DNA of 32,659 nucleotides from Sphingomonas liriopis (GCF_024211255.1 NZ_JAMLDY010000026.1:1-32659); one strand, 5' to 3'. Shown: positions 1 through 7,573, numbered from the stretch's first letter. Numbers and translations are program-made. Notes: generated by a model not told the origin, from the sequence alone.

Positions 1-23
1 TCTGGTGCCAGCAGCCTCATGCA

Positions 24-147
24 ACTGTTCAGGTGTGTGACCAACGCGGGCGGGGAACCGAGCCGGACTGCGGCATCTCCGTGCCAGGGGTCCAACGGTC
101 TCCCGCCCGCCATCCTTATCGCACATCTGCAACACACGGGGGTCCAC
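24..147. repeat. 124-bp structured repeat, copy 1 (inverted partner at 32536-32659)
   Basis: This stretch recurs as its reverse complement at the other end of the window with one difference (C at 124 versus T in the partner orientation). Its core can fold into one long hairpin: GCGGGCGGG (46-54) pairs with CCCGCCCGC (102-110), and inside it ACCG/CGGT, GGAC/GTCC and GGCA/TGCC pair in order around the loop TCTCCG. The outer flanks TGTGTG and CACACA are also complementary. The right edge runs into GGGGGTCCAC, which matches the arm end of the 106-bp palindrome family seen intact at 21920-22025. There is no coding potential that I believe. It may be a composite REP-like element or a small mobile palindrome; its identity is not established. 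Confidence 0.85.
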
Positions 148-224
148 TGTTCGGCAAACTGGAAGCCCGAGCTTCTCGTCCTTCGCGTGCGGCGCGGTGG
201 ACCCCGGAACACGTCCGGGGTGAC
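138..224. repeat. Partial copy of the 106-bp GTCACCCCGGA palindrome
   Basis: The right arm (197-224) matches the right arm of the intact element at 21998-22025 except for one base (AACACG versus AACAAG). The left arm is reduced to its inner end, GGGGGTCCAC at 138-147, where it merges with the 124-bp structured repeat. The approximately 50 bp between the arms differ from other copies, as is normal for the spacer of this family. Confidence 0.7.
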
Positions 225-244
225 GGTGGGATGGGGGAACCGTC

Positions 245-346
245 GTGCTACCCAATTTGCGTTATGGGGTGGCCTTCCCCGTGCCGGGGAGGAGTTGGGT
301 GCGCATGCCCTTGCACCCCCCGCCCCGCTCCGGCAAAGCGGCGCGC
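245..346 (+). promoter_or_regulatory. Structured leader of metZ with mutually exclusive hairpins
   Basis: ACCCAA (250-255) can pair with TTGGGT (295-300), enclosing the hairpin TCCCC-GTGCC-GGGGA (276-290). The same GGGT can instead pair downstream as GGGTGC (297-302) with GCACCC (313-318). These foldings exclude each other, as expected of a switch. The strings AATTTG, CTTGCA and GGCAAAGCGG just ahead of the start are loosely like elements of SAM-II-type riboswitches, which in alphaproteobacteria often precede methionine genes. I could not build a convincing SAM-II pseudoknot, so the ligand is a guess. A complication is a good Shine-Dalgarno GGAGGAG at 288-294 followed by an in-frame ATG at 305, which would place part of this leader inside the coding region. 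Confidence 0.25.
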
Positions 347-1552
347 ATGAAGCGCAAGGCAGGCCAGGACCCCTCGATCACCCAGCATTGGCGCCCTGCG
401 ACGCTCGCGGTGCGTGGCGGCACCGCGCGCAGCGAATATGGCGAGACGAGCGAGGCGCTGTTCCTCACCTCGGGCTATACCTACGACAAGGCCGCCGACG
501 CCGCGGCGCGCTTCGCGGGCGAACAGGAAGGGATGACCTATTCCCGCCTGCAGAACCCGACCGTCGAGATGCTCGAGAAGCGCATCGCGCTGCTCGAGGG
601 TGCGGAAGCGTGCCGGACGATGGCGAGCGGCATGGCGGCGATGACCGCGGTGCTCTTGTGCCAGTTGCAGGCGGGCGACCACCTCGTCGGCGGACGCGCG
701 GCGTTCGGGTCGTGCCGCTGGCTGACCGATACCCTGCTGCCCAAGTTCGGCATCGCGACGACGATCGTCGATGCGCGCGATCCGCAACAGTTCCTCGATG
801 CGGTGCGGCCGGAGACAAAGGTGTTCTTCTTCGAGACGCCCGCCAATCCGACGATGGACGTCGTCGATCTGCGCGCCGTCTGCGATATCGCGCGCGAGCG
901 CGGCATCGTCAGCGTCGTCGACAATGCCTTCGCCACCGCCGCGCTGCAGCGGCCGATGGACTTCGGCGCCGACGTCACGGCGTATTCCGCGACCAAGATG
1001 ATGGACGGGCAGGGCCGCGTGCTCGCCGGTGCGGTATGTGGGACGCAGGACTTCATCGACAACACGCTGCTGCCGTTCACGCGCAACACCGGGCCGACGC
1101 TGTCGCCGTTCAACGCCTGGGTGGTGCTGAAGGGGCTGGAGACGCTCGACCTCAGGATCACCCGCCAGTCGGAGAGCGCAATTCAGGTCGGGCGTTTCCT
1201 CGAGGGTCGCGTGCCGAAGATCCTTCACCCCGGCCTCGCCAGCCATCCGCAGCACGACCTAGCGATGCGGCAGATGCGGGCGACGGGGCCGATCTTCGCG
1301 TTCGAGGTGGCAGATCGCGCGCAGGCGCACGGGCTGCTCGACGCGCTCGCGCTGATCGACATCAGCAACAACATCGGCGATTCGCGCTCGCTGATGACGC
1401 ACCCCGCCTCGACCACGCATGCCGGCGTCGCCGAGGACAAGCGTATCGAGATGGGCGTGACCGAAGGCATGTTGCGGCTCAACGTCGGCTTGGAAGACCC
1501 GCAGGACCTGATCGACGATCTCGACCAGGCGTTGCGGCAGGTCGGCCTGTGA
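347..1552 (+). CDS. metZ: O-succinylhomoserine sulfhydrylase
   Basis: A 401-residue PLP enzyme of the Cys/Met metabolism family (cystathionine gamma-synthase-like). It forms homocysteine directly from O-succinylhomoserine and sulfide in the cytosol, feeding methionine synthesis. Hallmarks are the early ITQHWRPATLAVRGGTARSE block, ETSEALFLTSGY, TYSRLQNPTV, and the PLP-binding lysine K217 in YSATKMMDGQG. The length is normal. I chose the ATG at 347 because homologues begin with a short MK-type N-terminus; an in-frame ATG at 305 has a better Shine-Dalgarno (GGAGGAG, 288-294) and would add 14 residues, and the open frame reaches back to a GTG at 245. It is followed after 10 bp by apaG. hom, which supplies the homoserine, lies at the far end of the window. 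Confidence 0.93.
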   Translation: MKRKAGQDPSITQHWRPATLAVRGGTARSEYGETSEALFLTSGYTYDKAADAAARFAGEQEGMTYSRLQNPTVEMLEKRIALLEGAEACRTMASGMAAMTAVLLCQLQAGDHLVGGRAAFGSCRWLTDTLLPKFGIATTIVDARDPQQFLDAVRPETKVFFFETPANPTMDVVDLRAVCDIARERGIVSVVDNAFATAALQRPMDFGADVTAYSATKMMDGQGRVLAGAVCGTQDFIDNTLLPFTRNTGPTLSPFNAWVVLKGLETLDLRITRQSESAIQVGRFLEGRVPKILHPGLASHPQHDLAMRQMRATGPIFAFEVADRAQAHGLLDALALIDISNNIGDSRSLMTHPASTTHAGVAEDKRIEMGVTEGMLRLNVGLEDPQDLIDDLDQALRQVGL

Positions 1553-1562
1553 GGACGGGGCT

Positions 1563-1961
1563 GTGAAGCAGTTCTTCCCGCATGCCGCGACCACCGATGG
1601 GGTGACCGTGCGCGTGGCGGTGAGCTATCTGCCCGAACAGTCAGAACCGCAGCGCGGGCGCTGGTTCTGGGCCTATCATATCCGCATCGAGAACGAATCG
1701 GATCGCACCATTCAACTGCTCACCCGCCACTGGGTCATCACCGACGGCCGCGGCGCGCGCCATTCGGTCGAGGGCGAGGGCGTGGTCGGCGAACAGCCGC
1801 TGATCGCGCCGGGCGCGAGCTTCGACTATGTGTCGGGCTGTCCGCTGCAGACGCCCAATGGCGCGATGCAGGGCAGCTATCGCCTGATCGCGGAGGACGG
1901 CAGCCAGTTCGATGCGGCGATCCCCAAATTCGCGCTGCTCGCGCCGGCGGTGGAATCGTGA
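1563..1961 (+). CDS. apaG: ApaG family protein
   Basis: A 132-residue protein with the whole ApaG (DUF525) fold: VRVAVSYLPEQS near the N-terminus, FWAYHIRIEN, the LLTRHWVITDG strand, GEGVVGEQPLIAPG, and the FDYVSGCPLQTPNGAMQGSY segment. ApaG proteins are small immunoglobulin-like domains linked genetically to Co2+/Mg2+ sensitivity and diadenosine tetraphosphate levels; the biochemical role is unsettled. The start is a GTG, 10 bp after the metZ stop. Its stop overlaps the start of the next gene by 4 nt, so the two are probably co-translated. metZ-apaG adjacency is common in sphingomonads, as far as I recall. Confidence 0.9.
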   Translation: MKQFFPHAATTDGVTVRVAVSYLPEQSEPQRGRWFWAYHIRIENESDRTIQLLTRHWVITDGRGARHSVEGEGVVGEQPLIAPGASFDYVSGCPLQTPNGAMQGSYRLIAEDGSQFDAAIPKFALLAPAVES

Positions 1962-2743
1962 AGCGGACGCATCTGCCGCTGAACGGCCTGCGCGTGCTCG
2001 ACGCGGCGGCGCGGCATCTGAGCTTCACCCGCGCCGCGGACGAGCTGGCGGTGACCCCGGCGGCGGTCGGCCAGCAGATTCGCGCGCTGGAGGATACGCT
2101 GGGCGTCGTGCTGTTCCGCCGCACCACGCGGGGCCTCGAGCTGACGCCCGAGGCGGAGGCGGGGCTGGGCGCGCTGCGCGGCGGCTTCCTGCAGTTCGAG
2201 GAAGCGGTGCGCGCGATGCAGGCGGGGCAATCGTCCAAGTCGCTGACCATCGCCGCGCCGCGCGACCTGACCGAGAAATGGCTGATGCCGCGCCTCGCCG
2301 AGGTCGCGCGCGACGATGCCGAACTGCGCTTCGTCCTGCTCGCCGCCGACGACACGGTCGACTTCACCGAAGCCAATCTCGACCTCGCGATCCGCTGGGG
2401 CGAGGGGCCGGGCGAGCATGAGGGCGAGGCGCTCGAATCCGAAGGTATGGTGACGATCGCCGCACCGGGGGCGGGCGACACGGTGATCGGCTGGCCGGGC
2501 TGTCCCGGCGACGGCAAGGCGCTGGTGCAGGTCGCCGACGCGGGCCTCGCGATCGATGCCGCCTGCGCGGGCCTCGGCCAGGCGACGGTGTCCGAGCTGC
2601 TCGCCGCGCGGGCGATCGCCGCGGGATCGGTGGTCGTGGTCGGCGATCCGCAGCCGTCGCGGCTCGGCTATTGGCTGGTCGCGCCGCTGCCGCAATGGCG
2701 GCAGGCGAAGGTCCGGGCGCTGGTCGACGCGCTGACCGCGTGA
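1958..2743 (+). CDS. LysR-type transcriptional regulator, short, GcvA-like
   Basis: The N-terminus (residues 1-75) is a typical LysR winged helix-turn-helix of the GcvA subgroup: LPLNGLRVLDAAARHLSFT, AADELAVTPAAVGQQIRALE, and LFRRTTRGLELT. The effector-binding part follows with KSLTIAAPRDLTEKWLMPRL. At 261 residues the protein is about 40 shorter than usual for the family, and the missing length is in the effector domain. The ligand is unknown. GTG start, overlapping the apaG stop by 4 nt; the stop overlaps the GTG of the next gene by 4 nt. Being embedded in a run of same-strand genes rather than divergent from a target is less usual for LysR regulators. Confidence 0.85.
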   Translation: MKRTHLPLNGLRVLDAAARHLSFTRAADELAVTPAAVGQQIRALEDTLGVVLFRRTTRGLELTPEAEAGLGALRGGFLQFEEAVRAMQAGQSSKSLTIAAPRDLTEKWLMPRLAEVARDDAELRFVLLAADDTVDFTEANLDLAIRWGEGPGEHEGEALESEGMVTIAAPGAGDTVIGWPGCPGDGKALVQVADAGLAIDAACAGLGQATVSELLAARAIAAGSVVVVGDPQPSRLGYWLVAPLPQWRQAKVRALVDALTA

Positions 2744-3255
2744 CTCCGGCGCTGCGCACGCCGCGGCTGACGCTGCGCGCGCGGGTGGTCGACGATGCCG
2801 ATGCTTTGTTCGATACGATGGCGGATGCGGACGCCATGCGCTGGTGGTCGCGTGCGCCGGTCGGGTCGGTTGGGGAATTGCGCGCGCACTTTGCGGAGGC
2901 GCATCCGGGCTGGCGGGCGTGGGCGGCGGTGCATGAGGGGCGAGCGGTCGGCTTCGTCTCGGCGGGCGAGAAGCGGCAGGGCGGGGTGAGCGAGATCGGC
3001 TACCTTTTCGCGCGCGACACCTGGGGCACGGGCCTCGCGCGCGAGGCGGTGGCGGCGGTGATCGCACAGCTCTTCGCCGAGGGGCAGCGCCGCGTCTTCG
3101 CCGATACCGATCCCGACAATGCCGGATCGATCCGGTTGCTGGAGCGGCTCGGCTTCACGCTGGAGGGGCGGCTGCGGGCTGAGTGGCATACGCATATCGG
3201 CGTGCGCGATTCGTTGATCTACGGGCTGCTGCGCGAGGAGTGGCGCGGCTCATAA
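2740..3255 (+). CDS. GNAT family N-acetyltransferase (RimJ/RimL-like)
   Basis: A 171-residue Acetyltransf_3-type protein. LRTPRLTLRARVVDDADALF opens the domain as in RimJ/RimL relatives; the acetyl-CoA loop is seen in DTWGTGLAREAV, and NAGSIRLLERLGFTLEGRLR is the characteristic helix-strand near the C-terminus. The substrate cannot be read from sequence; relatives acetylate protein N-termini, spermidine or antibiotics. The GTG start at 2740 overlaps the stop of the LysR gene; the open frame extends further upstream to 2671 but that part lies inside the LysR gene and lacks the family pattern. It ends the metZ-apaG-lysR cluster. Confidence 0.85.
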   Translation: MTPALRTPRLTLRARVVDDADALFDTMADADAMRWWSRAPVGSVGELRAHFAEAHPGWRAWAAVHEGRAVGFVSAGEKRQGGVSEIGYLFARDTWGTGLAREAVAAVIAQLFAEGQRRVFADTDPDNAGSIRLLERLGFTLEGRLRAEWHTHIGVRDSLIYGLLREEWRGS

Positions 3256-3277
3256 GAGAGGTGGCATCCCGCCCGAA

Positions 3278-3344
3278 CCGTTCGTGCTGAGCCTGTCGAA
3301 GCACAGGTGAGACTCAGGCCGTTCGACGGGCTCAGGGTGAACGG
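3278..3344. repeat. REP-type palindrome (CTGAGCCTGTCGAA family)
   Basis: CCGTTCGTGCTGAGCCTGTC from 3278 continues to about 3304 and is answered by the inverse GTTCGACGGGCTCAGGGTGA at 3321, ending in ACGG at 3344. Single arms of the same kind are widespread in proteobacterial genomes, and one occurs at 28315-28340 here. It fills the gap between the convergent GNAT and serine hydrolase genes and could act as a two-way terminator. Confidence 0.75.
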
Positions 3345-3383
3345 TGGGTTGGGGCGAGCTACATTATCGGGGAAACCTTGGCG

Positions 3384-4688
3384 TCACCCCGCCACCAACC
3401 CCAGCGCCCGCGTCACCAGCGCGACGAATGCCGCCTCGTCCACCGCCGCATCGCGCCGGTGCCAGCTGGCGCAGACCGCATACCAGCGGCCGTCCTTCGC
3501 CTGCGCGAGCAGGTTGAGCGCGATGACGCCGGGTTCGGACCCGCCCTTGAACCCGACATAGCCGAAGCGCGCGCTGGTCACCGGATCGACGCCATGGTTG
3601 ACCGCGAGCAGCGCGCGCACGACCGGCCCGGCGTCGCGCAGATCCCCGAGCAACCGCGCCATGTCGCGCGGGGCGGCGAACCATTCGACGCTGTCGTTCG
3701 CCACCGGACCCGACGAGAACATCATCGGATCGATCGTGGCGGTCGCGATCCGGTCGGCCTGCGCGGTCAGCAAGGCGCGACGCGCGGCGGCATCGCCCTT
3801 TGCCCAGGCGGCGGTCAGCGCGGGGTCGCTCTTGAGCGCGAACGCCTCGCGCGTCGTCAGCACCGGGCCGATACCGCCGTAGCGCGCCGCCATCGCATCG
3901 ACGTTCGCCCGGCCGAGCAGTGCGATCAGCGTGTCGGTCGCGGTATTGTCGCTGATCGAGATCATCAGCGTCGCCAGCGTCTGCACCGTCACCGGCGTAC
4001 CCCGCGGCCAGCCCTGCAGGATGCCCGACGGAAGCGAGGGCGTGCCGACCGGCACCACCTCGTCCCAGCGGTGCGTGCCGGTCGCGACCTGCCGCGCGAG
4101 TTCGGCGAGGACCCACAGCTTGAACGCCGAGCCGAGCGGCGCCTTGGCATCGTCCTTCACCGCAAGGATCGGCGCGGGGGCGGCATCGCCTAGTGCATAG
4201 ACGCCGAGATGCGTCTCGCCCGGCAGCCTGGCGAGATCGGCGGTGACCTTCGCCGCGCTGTCGTCGCTGGCGGTCGTGCCGGTGATCCGCAGCCCGGCGA
4301 TCGCATGCGGCGCGGCGGGATCGATCGCGACCAGCATCGTCGCGGTGCCGCGCTGGTAGGCGACCGTCAGCGTCGCCGCCCAGCGACCGTTCGGGACCAA
4401 TGTCGCGATCCGTTGCGGCGCCCCCAGCGTTGTGCGCAGCTGCTGGGCGAGCGCGGTCCATTGCGGTTCGGGCACCGCCTGGCGGAAGGCGGGCGCGAAC
4501 AGCGTCGCATAGCCCGGCTTGCCGGCGAGCACGGGGATCAGAGCCTCGCTCTGTGTCCGCACCGCGGGATCGATCGCGACCGTTGCGGTCGGCGGCGTCT
4601 GCGCCACCGCCGGTAACGGCGTCAGCACGGCAAGCGCCAGCGCGATCAGTTTTTCAGCTTCCAGCCTTTTCGCAGCAGCAAATAGCAT
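3384..4688 (-). CDS. Exported serine hydrolase of the class A beta-lactamase fold
   Basis: A 434-residue protein. A signal peptide with a long n-region is followed by a hydrophobic stretch ending in AVAQ near residue 30. Residues 35-150 look like a DUF3887-type lead domain. The beta-lactamase-like domain carries SAFK (S187 and K190, the SxxK pair), SDN (246-248) and KGG (381-383), in the order and spacing of class A enzymes. The usual Glu166 loop is not obvious to me, so activity on beta-lactams is not implied; many such proteins are housekeeping hydrolases. The ATG at 4688 overlaps the 3' end of the ABC permease gene by 43 nt, suggesting a two-gene unit. The open frame continues upstream only because that strand of gcrA is also open. 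Confidence 0.8.
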   Translation of the reverse strand: MLFAAAKRLEAEKLIALALAVLTPLPAVAQTPPTATVAIDPAVRTQSEALIPVLAGKPGYATLFAPAFRQAVPEPQWTALAQQLRTTLGAPQRIATLVPNGRWAATLTVAYQRGTATMLVAIDPAAPHAIAGLRITGTTASDDSAAKVTADLARLPGETHLGVYALGDAAPAPILAVKDDAKAPLGSAFKLWVLAELARQVATGTHRWDEVVPVGTPSLPSGILQGWPRGTPVTVQTLATLMISISDNTATDTLIALLGRANVDAMAARYGGIGPVLTTREAFALKSDPALTAAWAKGDAAARRALLTAQADRIATATIDPMMFSSGPVANDSVEWFAAPRDMARLLGDLRDAGPVVRALLAVNHGVDPVTSARFGYVGFKGGSEPGVIALNLLAQAKDGRWYAVCASWHRRDAAVDEAAFVALVTRALGLVAG

Positions 4689-5500
4689 GTCACCCCCAGC
4701 GCGATGTCGACGGCGAGGATCGCGACGCTGCCGAGCGCGACCGGCGAATCGGACGTGCCGAGGAAGCCGTAGCGAAACCCCGAGATGATGTAGAAGAACG
4801 GATTGGCGTGGCTGAACGCGCGGAAGGCGGGCGCCAGCCGGTCGACCGAATAGAAGGTGCCCGACAGCAGCGACAGCGGCGCGATGACGAAATTGGTCAC
4901 CGCGGCGGCATGGTCGAACTTCTCTGCCCAGATCGAGGTCAGCACGCCGAGGAACGACAGGAACGCCGCGCCGAGGAACCCGAACCACAGGATTGCGAGC
5001 GGATAGACCGGCGTGACGTGCACGCCCGGATACAGCGCCATCGCGCACCAGCAGATGAAGCCGACGATGAACGCGCGCGTCATCGCGCCCCCGACGAGTG
5101 CGGCGAGCAGCTCCGCGGTCGACAGCGGCGGTTGCAGATAATCGACGATTGTCCCCTGGATCTTGCCGACCAGCAGCGAGAAGCTGGCATTGGCGAAGGC
5201 GGGGCCCATCATCCCCTGGCTGATGATGAGGCCGGGGGCGATGAAATCGGCGAACGGCACGACGATGCCGCCGACATGGACCGGGCTTTTGGAGCCCGTA
5301 GCGATGGTGAAGACGATCAGGAAGAGGAGCGTCGTGATCGCCGGCGCCCACACCGTCTGGAGCTGCACCTTGAAGAACCGGCGCACCTCCTTCACATAGA
5401 GGGTCTTCAGGCCGCCCCAGTTGACGTTCCGGATGACCGGAACACCGGGGGCGGACCGGATCGCCGATGGAATTTCGCCGATTGGGGGCTGGCTGCTCAT
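4646..5500 (-). CDS. ABC-2 type transporter permease
   Basis: A 284-residue integral membrane protein with six hydrophobic segments, of the ABC2_membrane family (DrrB/NodJ type). After a soluble N-terminus, GGLKTLYVKEVRRFFKVQLQ is the family's entry helix, and FADFIAPGLIISQGMMGPAF and PLSLLSGTFYSVDRLAPAFR are recognisable family blocks. Such permeases export polysaccharides, lipids or drugs across the inner membrane and need an ATP-binding partner. None is encoded next to it: upstream is the divergent gcrA 64 bp away, downstream the overlapping serine hydrolase. The ATPase must be elsewhere or beyond this window. The ATG at 5500 is the first methionine matching the family. Confidence 0.88.
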   Translation of the reverse strand: MSSQPPIGEIPSAIRSAPGVPVIRNVNWGGLKTLYVKEVRRFFKVQLQTVWAPAITTLLFLIVFTIATGSKSPVHVGGIVVPFADFIAPGLIISQGMMGPAFANASFSLLVGKIQGTIVDYLQPPLSTAELLAALVGGAMTRAFIVGFICWCAMALYPGVHVTPVYPLAILWFGFLGAAFLSFLGVLTSIWAEKFDHAAAVTNFVIAPLSLLSGTFYSVDRLAPAFRAFSHANPFFYIISGFRYGFLGTSDSPVALGSVAILAVDIALGVTCYLLLRKGWKLKN

Positions 5501-5564
5501 GGGCCAAGCGGGTAACCGCAGCCGCAGCCGCCCGCAACCCGGCGCGACAGCAAGGAAGACAAGA

Positions 5565-6257
5565 ATGTCCTGGACCGACGAGCGGATCGATACGCTCAAG
5601 ACGATGTGGGAAGGCGGGCAGACCGCGAGCCAGATCGCCGAGGCGCTGGGCGGGGTCAGCCGCAACGCCGTGATCGGCAAGGCGCACCGCCTGGGGCTGC
5701 AGTCGCGCCCGTCGCCGGTGAAGCCGAACGAGCCCGCCGCGCCGGCGCCCGTCGCTGCGCCTGCACCCGTGCCGGCCGCGCCCGAGCCCGAACCGTTGGT
5801 TGCCGCGCCCCCGCCGCCGCCCGCGCCGCCACGCGCCGCCGCGCCGGTGATCGAGGAGGAAGACGACGAAGACGAAGACGACGAGGTCGTCGCCGCGCCC
5901 GCGCCGGTACGCGAGCCGCAGCCGATCCTGCGTTCGGTCGGCCCCGGCGGTTTCGTCCGCCAGTCGCCCGGCGAGCAGCAGCCGCCCGCGACGCCCGCGC
6001 CGCCGCGCCGGCTGGTCCCCGCCAAGCCTTCGCCCGAGATCGCCGGCAAGACGACCTTGCTCGACCTCAACGACCGCATCTGCAAATGGCCGCTCGGCCA
6101 CCCCGGCGAGCCCGATTTTCATTTCTGCGGCGAGAAGGTGAACCCGGGCTTCCCCTATTGCGTCGCGCATTGCGGGCATGCGTATCAGGCGCAGCTGCCC
6201 CGTCGCGACCGCCGGCCCCCGCCGCCGCTGCCGTTCGGCGGCCCGCGCGTGCGCTGA
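5565..6257 (+). CDS. gcrA: Cell-cycle regulator GcrA
   Basis: A 230-residue GcrA. In Caulobacter GcrA binds RNA polymerase sigma-70 domain 2 and promoters methylated at GANTC by CcrM, driving S-phase genes. The N-terminal DNA-binding region is clear (MSWTDERIDTLKTMWEGGQT, then ASQIAEALGG-SRNAVIGKAHRLGL, residues 1-46). Residues about 50-165 are a Pro/Ala-rich linker holding an acidic run (EEEDDEDEDDE). The C-terminal sigma-binding region has the conserved ICKWPLGHPGEPDFHFCGE and a Cys/His cluster (CVAHCGHAY). The ATG at 5565 has the ribosome site AAGGAAG at 5551-5557. The gene is followed by a strong terminator. The long linker is typical of sphingomonad versions; Caulobacter GcrA is shorter. 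Confidence 0.95.
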   Translation: MSWTDERIDTLKTMWEGGQTASQIAEALGGVSRNAVIGKAHRLGLQSRPSPVKPNEPAAPAPVAAPAPVPAAPEPEPLVAAPPPPPAPPRAAAPVIEEEDDEDEDDEVVAAPAPVREPQPILRSVGPGGFVRQSPGEQQPPATPAPPRRLVPAKPSPEIAGKTTLLDLNDRICKWPLGHPGEPDFHFCGEKVNPGFPYCVAHCGHAYQAQLPRRDRRPPPPLPFGGPRVR

Positions 6258-6353
6258 GCCGGCAAGCCGGCGCAGCACCCGCAGGGCCGCCCGGCCGGCG
6301 CGGCTACAGCCGCGTCCGACGTCATGGGCTTCGCCCATGACGGGCCGATATCG

Positions 6354-6386
6354 AAGGGGCCGCTTCCCACGGGAGGCGGCCCTTTT
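6354..6386 (+). terminator. Intrinsic terminator after gcrA
   Basis: GGGCCGC (6357-6363) pairs with GCGGCCC (6376-6382) across a 12-nt loop and is followed by TTTT. The flanking AAG/TTT pairs can extend the stem. It lies about 100 bp after the gcrA stop; between them are two other hairpins (for example GTCATGGGC/GCCCATGAC at 6321-6342). Confidence 0.75.
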
Positions 6387-6402
6387 CATTCCTCCCCGTG
6401 CC

Positions 6403-6456
6403 GGGGTGATGGAAAGGGGCCGGCACCTCGCGGCACCGACCCCTTTCCATCACCCC
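6403..6456. repeat. 17-bp perfect inverted repeat
   Basis: GGGGTGATGGAAAGGGG (6403-6419) and CCCCTTTCCATCACCCC (6440-6456) are exactly complementary, with a 20-nt loop that itself contains a short GGCACC direct repeat. It sits between the convergent gcrA and outer-membrane protein genes. No U-tract follows on either strand, so it looks like a repeat element more than a simple terminator. Confidence 0.7.
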
Positions 6457-6555
6457 GCGCGGCGAAGCCGCGTCGTCAGTCGTAGCTGCGCTACGCTGGC
6501 CGGGCTTGGGCGGGTCCTGCCCTACGCTTCCGCGTAGTGCAGGCCGCCCTTCGCC

Positions 6556-7395
6556 TTAAAACCGGAACGCCGCCGTCGCGCGCAGCGAGTGCCAGCGAAA
6601 CTTGTCGTCCGAACGGCGGAAGTCGGTCGACGTGCCGCCGGCCGCCAGCACGAACGGATTGGTTGCCGGCGCGGTGCCCTGCGTCACCCGCACGCGGGCG
6701 TCGTCGTCCTGATACTGGTGATAGGTATATTCGAGGCCGATCGAGAAGTTCTTGCCGAGCTTCTGCTCGACGCCGCCGCCACCGACGATGCCGAACTGCT
6801 TGCGCTTGCCGAACTGCGCGAAGCTGTTCGCGGTGTTGGTCGAGGTGAAGCTGCGGTCGATATTGGCATAGCCGGGACCGAAGGTGCCGTAGAACAGCGT
6901 CGTGCCGGGCGCATAGCCGATGCGGCCGCGGACGCTGGCTTCCCACTTCACTTCGCGGGTCATCACGTAATTGGCGGGCGTCGTCGAAAAGCCGCTGACG
7001 CTGTCGGTGATCTCGGTCTTGCCGAATTCGCCGAGCGCACCGATCACGATGTTGCCGCGCTGCGCATCGAGGCCGATGCGGCCGTAATACGACCAGCCGT
7101 CCTTGTCGTTGCGGCAGCCGCCCGGCAGCGGCGTCGCGCCGACCGCGCGGCCGTTGCAGAAGCCCGGCGAGAAGGCGTTGGCGCCCGCTGCGGTCGAGAC
7201 GGTGTCGCCGAAGCTGCCGTTCGAGCCGCGGTCGAACAGGATGCTCGAACCCACGTCGTTCGGCTGCACGTCATAGCCGCCCGCGGCACCGATGTAGATG
7301 CCGCTGAACGGCGTTTCGTCGGTCATGTCCTGTGCCTGCGCGGCGGTGGCGAACAGGGTTGCGGCGACGGCGCCGAAGATGAGAGTGGTACGCAT
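6556..7395 (-). CDS. Outer-membrane beta-barrel protein
   Basis: A 279-residue protein with a clean signal peptide (MRTTLIFGAVAATLFATAAQ, cleaved about residue 21) followed by FSGIYIGAAGGYDVQPND, the standard opening strand of small porin-like barrels (OMP_b-brl/Omp31 type). Alternating aromatic/glycine strands run to a C-terminal phenylalanine (AAFRF), the signal read by the Bam machinery. Two cysteines lie in an early loop (FCNGRAVG and GGCRNDKDGW) and may form a disulfide. The ligand is unknown. Start ATG at 7395 has GGAGA a few bases upstream. It is divergent from parE with a 178-bp intergenic region. Confidence 0.85.
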   Translation of the reverse strand: MRTTLIFGAVAATLFATAAQAQDMTDETPFSGIYIGAAGGYDVQPNDVGSSILFDRGSNGSFGDTVSTAAGANAFSPGFCNGRAVGATPLPGGCRNDKDGWSYYGRIGLDAQRGNIVIGALGEFGKTEITDSVSGFSTTPANYVMTREVKWEASVRGRIGYAPGTTLFYGTFGPGYANIDRSFTSTNTANSFAQFGKRKQFGIVGGGGVEQKLGKNFSIGLEYTYHQYQDDDARVRVTQGTAPATNPFVLAAGGTSTDFRRSDDKFRWHSLRATAAFRF

Positions 7396-7573
7396 ATTGT
7401 CTCCGAATGCTGATGCAGTCCGTCGAGGAACGTTCGCAGCCGACTTAATATGCATCAGCCCGGCTAATTCGCCGAAACTGTGATATTTATGCACCATGGC
7501 GGCAACGGTGTAGCAACAATAGGGCTGCCGGGGTGCTGGCGTCGCCCGCAATGTTCCCTTATGGTTCCGGTCG
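7396..7573. promoter_or_regulatory. Divergent promoter region between the barrel gene and parE
   Basis: This 178-bp gap must hold promoters for both directions. It is clearly less GC-rich than its surroundings (for example TTAATATGCATCAG near 7446 and TGTGATATTTATGC near 7481), fitting promoter DNA. I could not assign convincing -35/-10 pairs or an operator. Confidence 0.4.

Noticed and set aside
24..147. Terminal repeats as ends of one large transposon or integrated element
   Set aside because: No transposase or integrase lies between them and the contents are core chromosomal genes; independent copies of a small repeat are more likely.
19..350. Open frames across the first 350 bases
   Set aside because: They run through the structured repeat and the palindrome; no family pattern before the metZ N-terminus.
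3384..4688. An antibiotic-resistance beta-lactamase
   Set aside because: The SxxK, SDN and KGG motifs are there but the chain is too long, has an extra N-terminal domain and no recognisable Glu166 loop.
3384..6389. A 1001-codon open frame on the minus strand
   Set aside because: It covers the antisense of gcrA and of the ABC permease; only the last 434 codons have protein features (signal peptide, SxxK, SDN, KGG).
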